From positions 992,001 through 1,056,000 of the forward strand of contig CBDBZX010000002.1 of the NCBI GenBank assembly GCA_965213645.1: a stretch of 64,000 nucleotides of DNA, read 5' to 3'. Both the position numbers and the translations under genes were made by a program. The notes beneath the pieces were generated by a model. The model saw nothing but the letters and a program-made list of their open reading frames with translations, made no database searches and was not told the origin of the DNA. This document shows, one piece after another, positions 52,484 to 61,811 of the stretch. The first letter of the stretch is position 1; the number at the start of each line of letters is the position of its first letter. Source of the stretch: CBDBZX01 sp965213645 (GTDB lineage: Bacteria; Deinococcota; Deinococci; Deinococcales; Trueperaceae).

Positions 52484-53524
52484 ATGGACGAACAACGAAA
52501 ACGCGCCCTCAGCACCACCCTCAGCCAAATCGAGAAACAGTTCGGCAAAGGCGCGATCATGCGCTTAGGCGACGAAGGGAGCTTAACCCCTCAAGGGGTC
52601 ATCTCGACGGGCTCGATGTCAGTAGACTTAGCGCTAGGCGTAGGTGGCGTGCCGAGGGGTAGAATCATCGAAGTCTACGGCCCCGAATCAGGCGGTAAGA
52701 CAACCCTTTCTTTACATATCGTCGCCGAAGCGCAGAAGCAGGGGGGCGTAGCCGCGTTTGTAGACGCCGAACACGCGCTTGACCCTTCGTACGCGAAAGC
52801 ACTAGGCGTAGATACCGACGAACTCTTGGTCTCGCAACCCGACACGGGCGAACAAGCCCTAGAGATTACCGAACTCCTGGTTCGTAGCGGCGCAGTGGAT
52901 GTCATCGTCGTGGACTCGGTGGCTGCTTTGGTCCCCAGGGCCGAAATCGAGGGCGAGATGGGGGACTCACACGTGGGACTGCAAGCACGCTTGATGAGCC
53001 AAGCTCTGCGTAAACTCACAGGGGTCTTGTCCAAAAGCCACACCACGGCTATCTTCATCAACCAGATCAGGGAGAAGATAGGCGTGTTGTACGGTAACCC
53101 GGAGACGACCCCTGGGGGACGCGCCCTCAAGTTCTACTCCTCAGTCAGAATGGAAGTGAGACGTAAAGGGGATGTCAAGTCGGGCGTAGATAAGGTAGGG
53201 AACCGCACGAGGGTGAAAGTCACGAAGAACAAGGTGGCACCGCCCTTTAAGGAAGCGGAGGTGGAGATCATGTTCGGACGCGGCATCGACAAGCTGGGCG
53301 ACTTGATCAACATCGCTAGTGACTTAGACATCGTGCAGAAGTCGGGCTCGTTCTACAAGTACGAGGGCTCGACCATCGGACAGGGCAAGGAGAAAGCGAG
53401 CGCTTACCTCGAGGAGCACCCTAACCTCATCGAGGAGATCAAGCAGAAGGTCACCGCGAGCATCCAGGGTGTGCCCTATGAGCCGAAAGTCTCGCAGGAT
53501 GACGAGGAGGCTGATGAGGAATGA
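52484..53524 (+). CDS. recA: RecA recombinase, copy 2 (cinA-recA-rny locus)
   Basis: 346 residues. Same Walker A (GPESGGKTTL), Walker B and loop 2 as copy 1; bases 52497-53517 appear identical to 16570-17590. It starts MDEQRKRAL and ends DDEEADEE, slightly shorter than copy 1. GGAGGAG lies 4 bases before the ATG at 52484. Stop and rny start overlap (ATGA), so the two are translationally coupled. This gene order argues that copy 2 is the ancestral locus and copy 1 the extra one. Confidence 0.95.
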   Translation: MDEQRKRALSTTLSQIEKQFGKGAIMRLGDEGSLTPQGVISTGSMSVDLALGVGGVPRGRIIEVYGPESGGKTTLSLHIVAEAQKQGGVAAFVDAEHALDPSYAKALGVDTDELLVSQPDTGEQALEITELLVRSGAVDVIVVDSVAALVPRAEIEGEMGDSHVGLQARLMSQALRKLTGVLSKSHTTAIFINQIREKIGVLYGNPETTPGGRALKFYSSVRMEVRRKGDVKSGVDKVGNRTRVKVTKNKVAPPFKEAEVEIMFGRGIDKLGDLINIASDLDIVQKSGSFYKYEGSTIGQGKEKASAYLEEHPNLIEEIKQKVTASIQGVPYEPKVSQDDEEADEE

Positions 53525-55191
53525 ACGCCCTCCTATTCATCTTCGCGCTGCTTCTAGGCGGGGCGATAGGGGGGACGGTCGGCTATTTGGTGCGGCAGCG
53601 CCGCGACGAAGAGGTCTTAGCGCGAGCGCAAGAGGCGGCGGCTGAGCTTAGGCGTGGGGCGCAAGAGGAGGCGGAGCGCATCATTGCGGGGGCGCAAGCC
53701 GAGCGGCGTGACCTTATTGTGGCGGAGCGCGAGCGTTTAGAGGCTGAGGCAGACAGGGCGAGGAGTATCCTGGAAGCTGACTTGGAGCGCCTCCGCCAGG
53801 TTGCTCAAGAAGACCTCTCGAGAGGTCGCACCGCTTTAGAGGAGGAACGCGCCAGCGTGCGCGAACTCCGCGACGAGGTCAAGCGTGACCGCGAGCGCGT
53901 GGACACTGCTGAAGAGCGGCTCAACAGGAGAGGTGAACAGCAGGACTCGAGAGCCCTGCGCTTGGACGATCAAGAGGAGCGCTTGGACGAGCGCGAAGCG
54001 GAACTGAAGGCTCGAGCCGATGACCTATCCAACCAACGCGCCGAAGTCGAGCGGCAACTCTACGAGACCGCGCAGCTAAGCCGCGAGGGAGCCTCCGAAA
54101 TTATCTTGAACCGGCTAGACGGCGAGTTGGAGCGCGAAAAAGCGGTGCGCATCCGCGCCGAACTCGACAAAGCCGACGCCGAAGCCAAGCGCAAGAGCAC
54201 CAACATCATCGCGCAAGCCATCCAGCGGAGCGCCAGCGAGGTTTCCGCTGCCATCAGCGTTTCCGTCGTGCCCATCCCCAGCGACAACATGAAAGGGCGC
54301 ATCATCGGGCGCGAAGGGCGCAACATCCGCGCCTTCGAAGCCTTGACGGGCGTAGACCTCATCATCGACGACACGCCCGAAGCGGTGCTGCTAAGCTCGT
54401 TTAACCCCATTCGCCGCGAGGTCGCCAAGCTCGCCCTGACCGAACTCGTCGCCGACGGACGCATCCACCCCGCTCGCATCGAAGAGATGGTGCAAAAGGC
54501 GCAGACCGAGATGCAGTCCTACATCCGCGAGCGCGGCGATGAAGCCGCCTTAGAAGCCAACATCGTCGGCATCAAGCCGGGGATGCTGCAACTCCTAGGG
54601 CGGATGCACTTTCGCACCTCGTACGGGCAAAACGTCCTCATCCACTCCGTCCAGGTGGCGTACCTCACGGGCATCATCGCCGCTGAAATCGGCTTGGACG
54701 AAAACCTAGCGCGGCGGGCTGGGCTGCTGCACGACATCGGCAAGTCCATCGACCGCGAAATCGAAGGCACGCACACCGAAATCGGCGCGAACTTGGGGCG
54801 GCGCTTCGGGGAGTCGCCCGAAGTCATTGACGCGATTGCCCACCACCACGATTTAGAGCTTGCTGAGACGCTCTACCCGGTCATCGTCTCCGCCGCCGAC
54901 GCGATTAGCGCGGCGCGTCCCGGCGCACGCCGCGAGACGTTGGAGACCTACCTCAAACGCTTGGAAGGGTTAGAAAGCATCGCCACGAGCTTCCCTGGTG
55001 TTGAGAAGTCCTACGCCATCCAAGCGGGCCGCGAAATCCGCATCATCGTCGAGCCTGAAAAGGTGGACGACGCCTCTGCTGTTCTCCTTGCCAGAGATGT
55101 CGCCAACCGCATCGAGCAAGACATGGAGTATCCGGGGCAGGTGCAGGTGACGGTGGTGAGGGAGTCGAGAGCCGTTCAGTACGCGCGGTAG
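53521..55191 (+). CDS. rny: Ribonuclease Y
   Basis: 556 residues. N-terminal membrane anchor (LLFIFALLLGGAIGGTVGYLV), a long charged coiled coil (about residues 30-200), a KH RNA-binding domain (MKGRIIGREGRNIRAFE) and an HD domain (LLHDIGKSID, AIAHHHDLEL). It is the endonuclease that starts mRNA decay in many bacteria lacking RNase E. It overlaps the recA copy 2 stop codon by 4 bases. Confidence 0.95.
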   Translation: MNALLFIFALLLGGAIGGTVGYLVRQRRDEEVLARAQEAAAELRRGAQEEAERIIAGAQAERRDLIVAERERLEAEADRARSILEADLERLRQVAQEDLSRGRTALEEERASVRELRDEVKRDRERVDTAEERLNRRGEQQDSRALRLDDQEERLDEREAELKARADDLSNQRAEVERQLYETAQLSREGASEIILNRLDGELEREKAVRIRAELDKADAEAKRKSTNIIAQAIQRSASEVSAAISVSVVPIPSDNMKGRIIGREGRNIRAFEALTGVDLIIDDTPEAVLLSSFNPIRREVAKLALTELVADGRIHPARIEEMVQKAQTEMQSYIRERGDEAALEANIVGIKPGMLQLLGRMHFRTSYGQNVLIHSVQVAYLTGIIAAEIGLDENLARRAGLLHDIGKSIDREIEGTHTEIGANLGRRFGESPEVIDAIAHHHDLELAETLYPVIVSAADAISAARPGARRETLETYLKRLEGLESIATSFPGVEKSYAIQAGREIRIIVEPEKVDDASAVLLARDVANRIEQDMEYPGQVQVTVVRESRAVQYAR

Positions 55192-55197
55192 TAGCAA

Positions 55198-55261
55198 GAA
55201 GCAATGAGTTGAAAGCAATGAGCAAAAACCTTTAGACCCATTGCTCGTTCCTCATTGCTTC
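55198..55261. repeat. Long-stem hairpin (class member 4)
   Basis: GAAGCAATGAG (55198-55208) pairs with 55251-55261, and AGCAATG (55214-55220) with 55239-55245, around a loop with AAAAACCTTTAGACC. Placed after rny, it probably ends the cinA-recA-rny transcript. Confidence 0.72.
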
Positions 55262-55333
55262 CTTTGTACAACCTCGAGCCCACCCCCTCCAAGCGCGGTA
55301 AACTAAGCTTATCTTGCACCCGTTGGAGGCTCC

Positions 55334-57427
55334 GTGCTGACGCTACCTGAAAAGTTTTTGTTCATTATTTTAGCTGCCGTCTCGTTTTATTTTACCTATA
55401 TTGGCTTTAAGCGCATTATTGACGCAGTTCGGCGCGGCGATAAGAGCTACTACCCGCGTTTCAACCACCTGAGTGAGCGCGTCGGCAAATCCTTAGCGCG
55501 AACGCTTTCGCAAGAATCTGTGTTCAAGGACAGACCCATCGCGAGTGCCTTTCACTCCTTTATCTTCTACGGCTTCGTCTTCTATGCGCTGGTGAACGTG
55601 TTTGACGGGCTCGAGGGCTTCGTCCCCGCCGCTTATCACCCCGACTGGGGTTTCGTCGGCAACGTGTACCGCTTCGGCGCGGATATCTTCAGCGTGCTGG
55701 TCATTATTGGTGTTGTTTATTTTCTGATACGACGGTTTATCACAGGCGATAAGCGGTTGAATTTCAACGACAACACACCGCTTCACGAAAAGGTCAAATC
55801 TGGCAGCATCAAACGTGACAGCCTCATCGTCGGATCGTTCATCATCTTGCACGTCGGCTTTCGGCTCTTCGGCGCGGGCTACCTCTTGGCGGCGGAAGCT
55901 CATCTCGACCCCTGGCAACCCTTCGCAAGTTTGATTGCGAACATTGCGGGTTTTGGTGAGGACCGTATCGTCGGCTGGCACGTCGGCTGGTGGGGCGCTC
56001 TAGGATTGATTCTCGCCTTTTTGCCGTACTTTCCGCGCAGTAAACACATTCACCTCTTTGCGGCTCCGGTGGATTATGCCTTAGAGCGTCGGCACGAGGA
56101 TGGGCGCGAGGTCTCAACAGGAGCGTTGGAGCCTATTGATTTTGAGGATGAGACCTTAGAGCAGTTCGGCGTAGCGAAGCTAGAACACCTCCGCCAGACC
56201 CAGCTTTTAGACGCTTACGCCTGCATCCAGTGTAACCGCTGCACCAACGTCTGTCCTGCGCAGCAGACGGGCAAGGCTCTCTCACCCGCCGCGATTGAAA
56301 TCAACAAACGCTACGAACTTAATCAGGTTGCACCTCTTTTAGCAAGTGGCGAAGAGACGCCGCGCCCCGTCATGGACTTTGTGCTGGATGAGTCTTCCTT
56401 GTGGGCGTGTACCGCGTGCGGGGCGTGCATGGACATCTGTCCGGTGGGCTGCAACCAGATGATCGACATCATCGACATCCGCCGCGACCAGGTGATGATG
56501 CAAGGCGAGTTTCCCGCCGAACTCGCGAGCGCCTTTCGCGGCATGGAGCGCACGGGCAACCCCTGGGGCATCTCGCAGGACAAGCGCGAAGAGTGGACTC
56601 AAGATTTACCAGGATTAGAGGTTCCAACCGTCGAGCAGAACCCCGACTTCGAGGTGCTCTATTGGGTCGGTTGCGCGGGCTCTTACGACCCGCAAGCGCA
56701 GAAGACGGCGCGGTCCATGGCCTCTATTTTGGACCACGCAGGCATCAACTACGCTATTTTAGGGCGCGGCGAGAAGTGTACGGGCGACCCGGCGCGGCGC
56801 TCGGGCAACGAATATCTCTACTATCAACTCGCTACGGAAAACGTGATGACCTTGAACGAGGTCTTGATCGACGAAACGCTTGACGAATCCAAGAAAAAGC
56901 GCGTCGTCACGACCTGCCCGCACTGCTTTAACGCGCTCTTAAACGACTACCCTCAGCTCGGCGGTGACTATGACGTGGTCCATCACACGCAGCTTATCGA
57001 AGAGCTAATGCAAGCGGGCAAGCTGCCCCCTTTAGACCTCTCGGGGAACGTCACCTATCACGACCCTTGCTATTTGGGGCGGCACAACGGCGAATACGAC
57101 GCGCCGCGCAAGGTCTTAAAAACGAGCGGCTTGAGCCTCACAGAGATGCCGCGCAATCGGAGCAACTCGTTTTGCTGTGGGGCGGGCGGGGCGCAGTTTT
57201 GGAAAGAGGAGGAGCCTGGAACCGAGCGCGTCTCAGAGAACCGCTACCGCGAAGCGAAAGCGACGGGAGCCGAGAAGGTGGCGACAGGGTGTCCGTTTTG
57301 TAAGGTGATGCTTGCAAGCAGCGACAGCGCCGAAGCCGAAGACGCACCCGAAGTGGTAGATGTGGCGCAGATTGTGGCGGATCGTTTAGCTAGTATCTCA
57401 GCGCGGTTGGGGAGTGCGGCAGATTAG
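55334..57427 (+). CDS. Membrane Fe-S oxidoreductase (heterodisulfide-reductase-like, CCG domains)
   Basis: 697 residues. The first 250 residues hold about six membrane helices resembling a cytochrome b/nitrate-reductase gamma type anchor with histidines (HVGFRLF, GWHVGWWG). Then two [4Fe-4S] clusters: CIQCNRCTNVCP and CTACGACMDICPVGC. The C-terminal half has two CCG-type cysteine-rich domains (WVGCAGSYDPQAQ with TCPHCFNALL; YHDPCYLGRHNGEYD with FCCGAGGAQ and GCPFCKVM). It likely passes electrons from acyl-CoA or lactate oxidation (via an ETF) to menaquinone. GTG start, GGAGG 5 bases upstream. Confidence 0.88.
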   Translation: MLTLPEKFLFIILAAVSFYFTYIGFKRIIDAVRRGDKSYYPRFNHLSERVGKSLARTLSQESVFKDRPIASAFHSFIFYGFVFYALVNVFDGLEGFVPAAYHPDWGFVGNVYRFGADIFSVLVIIGVVYFLIRRFITGDKRLNFNDNTPLHEKVKSGSIKRDSLIVGSFIILHVGFRLFGAGYLLAAEAHLDPWQPFASLIANIAGFGEDRIVGWHVGWWGALGLILAFLPYFPRSKHIHLFAAPVDYALERRHEDGREVSTGALEPIDFEDETLEQFGVAKLEHLRQTQLLDAYACIQCNRCTNVCPAQQTGKALSPAAIEINKRYELNQVAPLLASGEETPRPVMDFVLDESSLWACTACGACMDICPVGCNQMIDIIDIRRDQVMMQGEFPAELASAFRGMERTGNPWGISQDKREEWTQDLPGLEVPTVEQNPDFEVLYWVGCAGSYDPQAQKTARSMASILDHAGINYAILGRGEKCTGDPARRSGNEYLYYQLATENVMTLNEVLIDETLDESKKKRVVTTCPHCFNALLNDYPQLGGDYDVVHHTQLIEELMQAGKLPPLDLSGNVTYHDPCYLGRHNGEYDAPRKVLKTSGLSLTEMPRNRSNSFCCGAGGAQFWKEEEPGTERVSENRYREAKATGAEKVATGCPFCKVMLASSDSAEAEDAPEVVDVAQIVADRLASISARLGSAAD

Positions 57428-57601
57428 AGAAGCAGTGAGTCAGCGTTTCAGCGAGTCAGTACTTCAGGTTTTCCGGCTACGAAGTGTTCGGATTACGCAG
57501 TTTCCGCGCAGGCGGAACGAAACTAGCTGACGCGCTGTCCAGCTTCCTCCAGGACATTTCACCCTACCGGAAGAACCGCTTAGAGCTTCTATACTGGAGA
57601 G
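57428..57601. other. Intergenic region with degenerate hairpins
   Basis: No gene. AGTCAGCGTTTCAGCGAGTCAG and CTAGCTGACGCGCTG look like a decayed long-stem hairpin; TCCGC/GCGGA forms a small stem. TATACT at 57590-57595 is a -10 box 6 bases before the next start codon. Confidence 0.4.
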
Positions 57602-58195
57602 GTGAATAGACTCTGGCTCTTAGTTTCTCTCGCCGTCCTTTCGGCAGGCGTCGCGGCATTTAGCGTCTACCAACTGAGCCGCGCCTCGTCCACCGAGCTT
57701 TACGGCACCGTCGTAGACAGCAAGCCCGTCGTGGGCGATATCGAACTTACCGACGGCCAAGGCGAGCGCGTCAAGCTCTCGGATTGGCGTGGCGATGTAC
57801 TTTTGGTTTTCTTCGGTTTTACCAACTGCCCCGACGTGTGCCCCCTAACGATGGGACGCCTCGCTAAAATGTACGAGGATATGGGTGCGCCCGAAGAGGT
57901 GCAAGTCGCCATGATTACGGTTGACCCTGCGCACGACACACCCGAGGTGTTGAGCAAATATGTGAGCGCGTTTCACCCTGACTTTGCGGCGCTGAGCGGT
58001 TCGCAAGCGGACATCGCAAACGCGGCGAAGACCTTTTTTGTCGGCTATAGAGGAATCGAAGATAAACAGTTTGTCCACACCGATACGGTGGCGATTCTTG
58101 ACCGTGAGGGGCGGATGCGCCTCGTGTACGGTCAGGATAAGGTGAAGCACATCGAGGAAGATTTGGAGACGGTGCTCGCACAGAGAAACTGGTAA
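57602..58195 (+). CDS. SCO1/SenC family protein (copper delivery to cytochrome oxidase)
   Basis: 197 residues. N-terminal membrane anchor (LWLLVSLAVLSAGVAAF), then a thioredoxin-like fold with FGFTNCPDVCPLTMG (CxxxC) and a distal His in FVHTDTVAIL, the three copper ligands of the family. It acts outside the membrane in assembly of the CuA site of cytochrome c oxidase. The GTG start lies 6 bases after TATACT. Confidence 0.93.
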   Translation: MNRLWLLVSLAVLSAGVAAFSVYQLSRASSTELYGTVVDSKPVVGDIELTDGQGERVKLSDWRGDVLLVFFGFTNCPDVCPLTMGRLAKMYEDMGAPEEVQVAMITVDPAHDTPEVLSKYVSAFHPDFAALSGSQADIANAAKTFFVGYRGIEDKQFVHTDTVAILDREGRMRLVYGQDKVKHIEEDLETVLAQRNW

Positions 58196-58207
58196 GTTGC
58201 TCTATCC

Positions 58208-58432
58208 CTAGTGTGAGCGATTCTTGAAATGCGCACGCCTCGCCGCGAGAATGCGTTCTTCGAGTAGACGCACGGGCTCAGCGTTGACCGCTCGCGCTAA
58301 ACCTCTTACACAAATATCAATGTGGTTCTTTGCCTGCTCGAGCCTACCCAGCTCAAAATAAAGCTCTGCAACTAGAAAGTGACGGTTGAGGTCATTTTTG
58401 TCCGTGAAGTAATGCTCGAGCAAATACCCCAT
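58208..58432 (-). CDS. Short TPR-like protein
   Basis: 74 residues, helical; NRHFLVAELYFELGRLEQAKNHID is a single TPR-like repeat. AAAGGAG lies directly against the ATG, so the start is doubtful. A TATAAT box lies at about 58447-58452. Function unknown; may be a remnant. Confidence 0.45.
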   Translation of the reverse strand: MGYLLEHYFTDKNDLNRHFLVAELYFELGRLEQAKNHIDICVRGLARAVNAEPVRLLEERILAARRAHFKNRSH

Positions 58433-58549
58433 CTCCTTTGCAAGAGATTATAGTGAATTTTCATAAGTTTGTCCGTGACACCTCGAGTCTACATCTCGCA
58501 CGCAAGGTGTAACTGCGAGTTCGCCGTGCATCCACCATCATCCACCTCA

Positions 58550-58866
58550 GCAAGTACAACGTTAGATAAAAAATAAGTCACGTCATTCTGGGCCCTTTAC
58601 AGGCTTGTTCCTTCGAATCCCTCAGGACATACCTGAGCTTGCCGAAGGGATAGACGCCGCAAAGCTCCCTTTCCCCTTTCGGGGACGAACGGTCGGGGAC
58701 CTAAGGCGACGGAGTCGAAGAATCTCTGCATTCGCCTTCTCCTCTGACAGAGGTTACAAGTTACGAAGTTTTGGCACAGCCGAACGAGACCCTTCGACAA
58801 CCGGGCTGCGCCTAACTTTGTGACCAGGGTAACAACAGTGTCGCATTCCTTGCTTAACGCTGTAGT
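58550..58866. mobile_element. MITE-like repeat, copy 4 (opposite orientation)
   Basis: Read in reverse, it has CTACAGCGTTAAGC at one end and blocks TTGTTACCCTGGTCAC, GAAGGGTCTCGTTCGG, AGAGATTCTTCGACTCCG and CCCAGAATGACGTGAC, matching copy 1. It is longer than the others, with an internal insertion (about 58620-58700). Confidence 0.6.
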
Positions 58867-58902
58867 AAGCTACGCAGTTCCACATTAAGGCACGCGCACC
58901 TT

Positions 58903-58931
58903 TTGACAGAACGCCAAAAAACGTTTACGAT
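58903..58931 (+). promoter_or_regulatory. Promoter of the rhamnulokinase gene
   Basis: TTGACA (58903-58908), a 17-base spacer and TACGAT (58926-58931). Transcription should start near 58938, about 26 bases before TTG 58964. Confidence 0.7.
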
Positions 58932-58963
58932 GACCTCAACAAATAAAGTTCAGGGAGTCCAAT

Positions 58964-60583
58964 TTGGCTGATAATTTAGCAGTGGCGTATCACGTTGAGC
59001 ACTACCGCTATAAAGGTTGGTTCCTTCGTGAGTGGATGTCGGGACATTCGGCTTGTTTTCTTAACAGCGCGGCGGCTCGAGCTAGTCAGAGAGCGCACGT
59101 GAGTAAGGCGGACTTCACCACGAATTTTATCGCGGTAGACTTGGGCGCGTCGGGCGGGCGTGTTCTCTTGGGGAAATTCGGCGGCGAGCGCTTTGAATTG
59201 AGGGAGTTGCACCGCTTCCCGAACGGCCCCGTCAACGTGCTGGGGCGTCTGCATTGGGACGTTCTGGGCTTATGGCGAGAGATTAAAACGGGCTTGCGCC
59301 GTTACGCGGAGGCGCATCCCAACACACCGCTCGCGGGCATTGGTGTGGACACCTGGGGCGTAGACTTTGCCCTCTTAGACGAGGCGGGCAGCCTGCTCGG
59401 TCATCCTTACCACTACCGCGACGCTCGCACCGACGGGATGATCGAACAAGTGAGCGACAAGGTCAGCCGCGAGCGCCTTTACGAGCGCACGGGCGTTCAA
59501 TTTATGCAGATTAATACGCTCTATCAGCTTTACGCTATGCGTTCGGACTCGAGGCTAGGCTGCGCCAAGACGCTGCTGATGATGCCTGACCTCTTTCACT
59601 ACTGGTTGACGGGGCGCAAAGTCGGCGAGTACACCGTCGCCTCGACCAGTCAACTCTTAAACGCGCAAAGCCGCACCTGGGACGAAGAGGTGTTAAAAGC
59701 GTTATCTCTTCCCACCCATATCTTCCCCGGTTTAGTTCAGCCGGGCACGGTAATCGGTCCTCTACTTAACAGCGTCGCGAAAGAGGTCAGCTTAGCGAGC
59801 ACACCCGTCATCGCAACGGGCGCTCACGACACCGCGAGCGCAGTCGCGGCGATTCCCGAGTTGGACGAGAACAGCGTCTACATCAGTAGTGGAACCTGGA
59901 GTCTGATGGGGGTCGAACTTGACGAGCCCATGTTGAACGAGGCGGCGAGGGCGCTAGACGTGACCAACGAAGGCGGCGTAGGGGGCACGGTTCGGCTTCT
60001 CAAAAACGTCGCGGGGTTGTGGCTCTTACAGGAGAGCCGCGAGCGGTGGCGGCGAGAGGGGCAGGACTACAGTTGGGAAGACCTCTTGGAGCAAGCGACA
60101 AAAGCCGAACCTTTTCGCTCGTTTGTCAACCCAGGCGCAGAGACGTTTCTTAGCCCCGGCGATATGCCCGCCGCCATTCGCGACTATTGCCGTGAGACTA
60201 ATCAGCCGGAGCCAAAAAGCGTCGGCGCGGTGGTGCGCTGTGCTCTGGAGAGTTTGGCCTTGAAGTATCGCTCGGTTTTAGAGGGGTTAGAGGGGTTGCT
60301 AGGACGCCGCTTGGAAACCGTCTACATCGTCGGCGGTGGGTCTCAAAACGACCTCTTGAACCAGTTCACCGCCGACGCTTGTCTGCGCCCCGTCGTCGCC
60401 GGCCCGGTAGAGGCAACCGCGCTCGGCAATCTGATGGTGCAAGCACTCGCCACCGGACATATCAGCGACCTTGCGGCGGGGCGGCGCGTGGTCGCGGCGT
60501 CCGTGTCGCGGCGTCGGTACGAGCCCAAGCACGGGGCGGCGTGGGAGGAGGCGTACGGGCGGTTTCAAAGGCTGCTGGATTGA
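58964..60583 (+). CDS. rhaB: Rhamnulokinase
   Basis: A FGGY-family sugar kinase. Family similarity starts near residue 50: FIAVDLGASGGRVLLG, then HWDVLGLW, GIGVDTWGVDFALLDEAG, INTLYQLYA, GAHDTASAVAA, SSGTWSLMG, NEGGVGGTVRLLKNVAGLWLLQ and IVGGGSQNDLLNQFTAD. It phosphorylates L-rhamnulose. TTG 58964 has AGGGAG upstream and a promoter at 58903, giving 539 residues with an unusual 45-residue N-terminal extension; GTG 59099 would give 494 residues, the usual RhaB length, but has no ribosome site. Convergent with the rhamnose ABC genes. Confidence 0.9.
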   Translation: MADNLAVAYHVEHYRYKGWFLREWMSGHSACFLNSAAARASQRAHVSKADFTTNFIAVDLGASGGRVLLGKFGGERFELRELHRFPNGPVNVLGRLHWDVLGLWREIKTGLRRYAEAHPNTPLAGIGVDTWGVDFALLDEAGSLLGHPYHYRDARTDGMIEQVSDKVSRERLYERTGVQFMQINTLYQLYAMRSDSRLGCAKTLLMMPDLFHYWLTGRKVGEYTVASTSQLLNAQSRTWDEEVLKALSLPTHIFPGLVQPGTVIGPLLNSVAKEVSLASTPVIATGAHDTASAVAAIPELDENSVYISSGTWSLMGVELDEPMLNEAARALDVTNEGGVGGTVRLLKNVAGLWLLQESRERWRREGQDYSWEDLLEQATKAEPFRSFVNPGAETFLSPGDMPAAIRDYCRETNQPEPKSVGAVVRCALESLALKYRSVLEGLEGLLGRRLETVYIVGGGSQNDLLNQFTADACLRPVVAGPVEATALGNLMVQALATGHISDLAAGRRVVAASVSRRRYEPKHGAAWEEAYGRFQRLLD

Positions 60584-60589
60584 AACGGC

Positions 60590-60652
60590 GTAGGGGCGAT
60601 TCATGAATTGCCCCTACAGCCCCTACAGGGTGGGTTCTTCTTTAACCCGCCC
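60590..60652. terminator. Two hairpins between convergent rhaB and rhaS
   Basis: A near-perfect 28-bp palindrome (60590-60617, centre TTCATGAA) and GGGTGGGTT/AACCCGCCC (60628-60636 with 60644-60652). They probably end both transcripts. Confidence 0.65.
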
Positions 60653-60658
60653 TCGAGA

Positions 60659-61630
60659 CTAAAAGTTAAAGTCCCCAATATTCTCCGACGTAAAGACGAA
60701 GGGGTCACCCAGCAAAACCCACATGCTCGTCTCGTCCTCTTGCACTTCATACGACCCTAAGCGCCCCGCTTCGAAGGTGCTGCCCGGTTCTAGGCCCTGT
60801 TCTACCAACGCTTTCGCCGCGTAGATGCTCAGGTAGCCTAAATCCACCGGATTCCAGAGCACCACGCTTTCAATCACGCCCGCGTCCATAAAGGGAGCCA
60901 TCTGCTGCGGGGTGGACGCGCCTACAACCGCGACTTCACCGCCGCGATTTGCCTGCTGCACCGCCTCGGCTGCGCCGGGGAAAGCGACCGACGAGAGCGC
61001 AAAGATGCCGTCCAAGTCCGGGTAGACGCGCAAGAGGTCTTGGGTGACGCTAAAAGCGAGCTGCTGGTCCTCTTCGCTCGGACGGGTATCGACGATTTCG
61101 AAGTTCGGATAGTTTTCCTCGATATGAGCGTTCATGGCGTCGATCCAGGCGTTTTGGTTGGGGGCGGTGAGGCTCGAGGTCACAACCGCCACCTGCGCGT
61201 CCTCACCCACTTGCGCGACCATGTCGTCCACCAGCGTTTCGCCGAAGCCTTCAAACGTCACCTGATTGACGAAGAGGTTGCGGGCGTTGGCGTCGGCGTC
61301 AAACGTCACGACTTGGATGCCTGCGTCCATCGCGCTTTGCAGCGCGGGCGCGATTGCCTGCGGGTCATTCGGCGCAACCGCAATCACGTCCACGCCCGCC
61401 GTCACAAAGTTCTCGATAAGCTGAATCTGCTCGTTGACGCTCGCCGTCGTCGGTCCCCGGTGGATAAAGCGGATGTCGCCGATTTCGTTCACGGCCTCTT
61501 GTGCGCCCTGCTCCGTCGCCGCGAAGTAGTCGATGCCGACGAGCTTGGGAATCATCGCAATGGTGAGTTGTTGCGCCGCGCCGAGGGTGAAAAAGGTCAA
61601 GGTCAAGAGGCTGAGAAGAAAGCGTTTCAT
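60659..61630 (-). CDS. rhaS: Rhamnose ABC transporter substrate-binding protein
   Basis: 323 residues. Signal peptide MKRFLLSLLTLTFFTLGAAQ, then an autoinducer-2/sugar-binding type I periplasmic fold: LTIAMIPKLVGIDYFAATEQGAQEAVNEIG, GVDVIAVAPNDPQAIAPALQ, VVTFDADANARNLFVNQ, VGASTPQQMAPFMDAGVIESVVLWNP. It belongs to the RhaS/AI-2-binding group. AAGGAG precedes the ATG. It lies downstream of the permeases, separated by 181 bases with a hairpin. Confidence 0.88.
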   Translation of the reverse strand: MKRFLLSLLTLTFFTLGAAQQLTIAMIPKLVGIDYFAATEQGAQEAVNEIGDIRFIHRGPTTASVNEQIQLIENFVTAGVDVIAVAPNDPQAIAPALQSAMDAGIQVVTFDADANARNLFVNQVTFEGFGETLVDDMVAQVGEDAQVAVVTSSLTAPNQNAWIDAMNAHIEENYPNFEIVDTRPSEEDQQLAFSVTQDLLRVYPDLDGIFALSSVAFPGAAEAVQQANRGGEVAVVGASTPQQMAPFMDAGVIESVVLWNPVDLGYLSIYAAKALVEQGLEPGSTFEAGRLGSYEVQEDETSMWVLLGDPFVFTSENIGDFNF

Positions 61631-61699
61631 AAAAAACTCCTTTGGAAGAAGGTGTGACTGCGAGAGAAGCTGTAGGAGAACTCGAGAGCTTATTTGGAG

Positions 61700-61756
61700 G
61701 CGCTTAGCTTTTAGCGATCAGGTATTAGCCAAATCAAAAAGCTAAAAGCTAAGCGC
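61700..61756. repeat. Long-stem hairpin (class member 5)
   Basis: A perfect 16-bp stem (61700-61715 with 61741-61756) of TTAGCTTTTAGC-type words lies between rhaQ and rhaS. It could set different expression levels for permeases and binding protein. Confidence 0.72.
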
Positions 61757-61811
61757 TAATCGCTTCTACGTCGTAACCGTTTCGATCACCCCCTTAACCT
61801 CACCATGAAGT

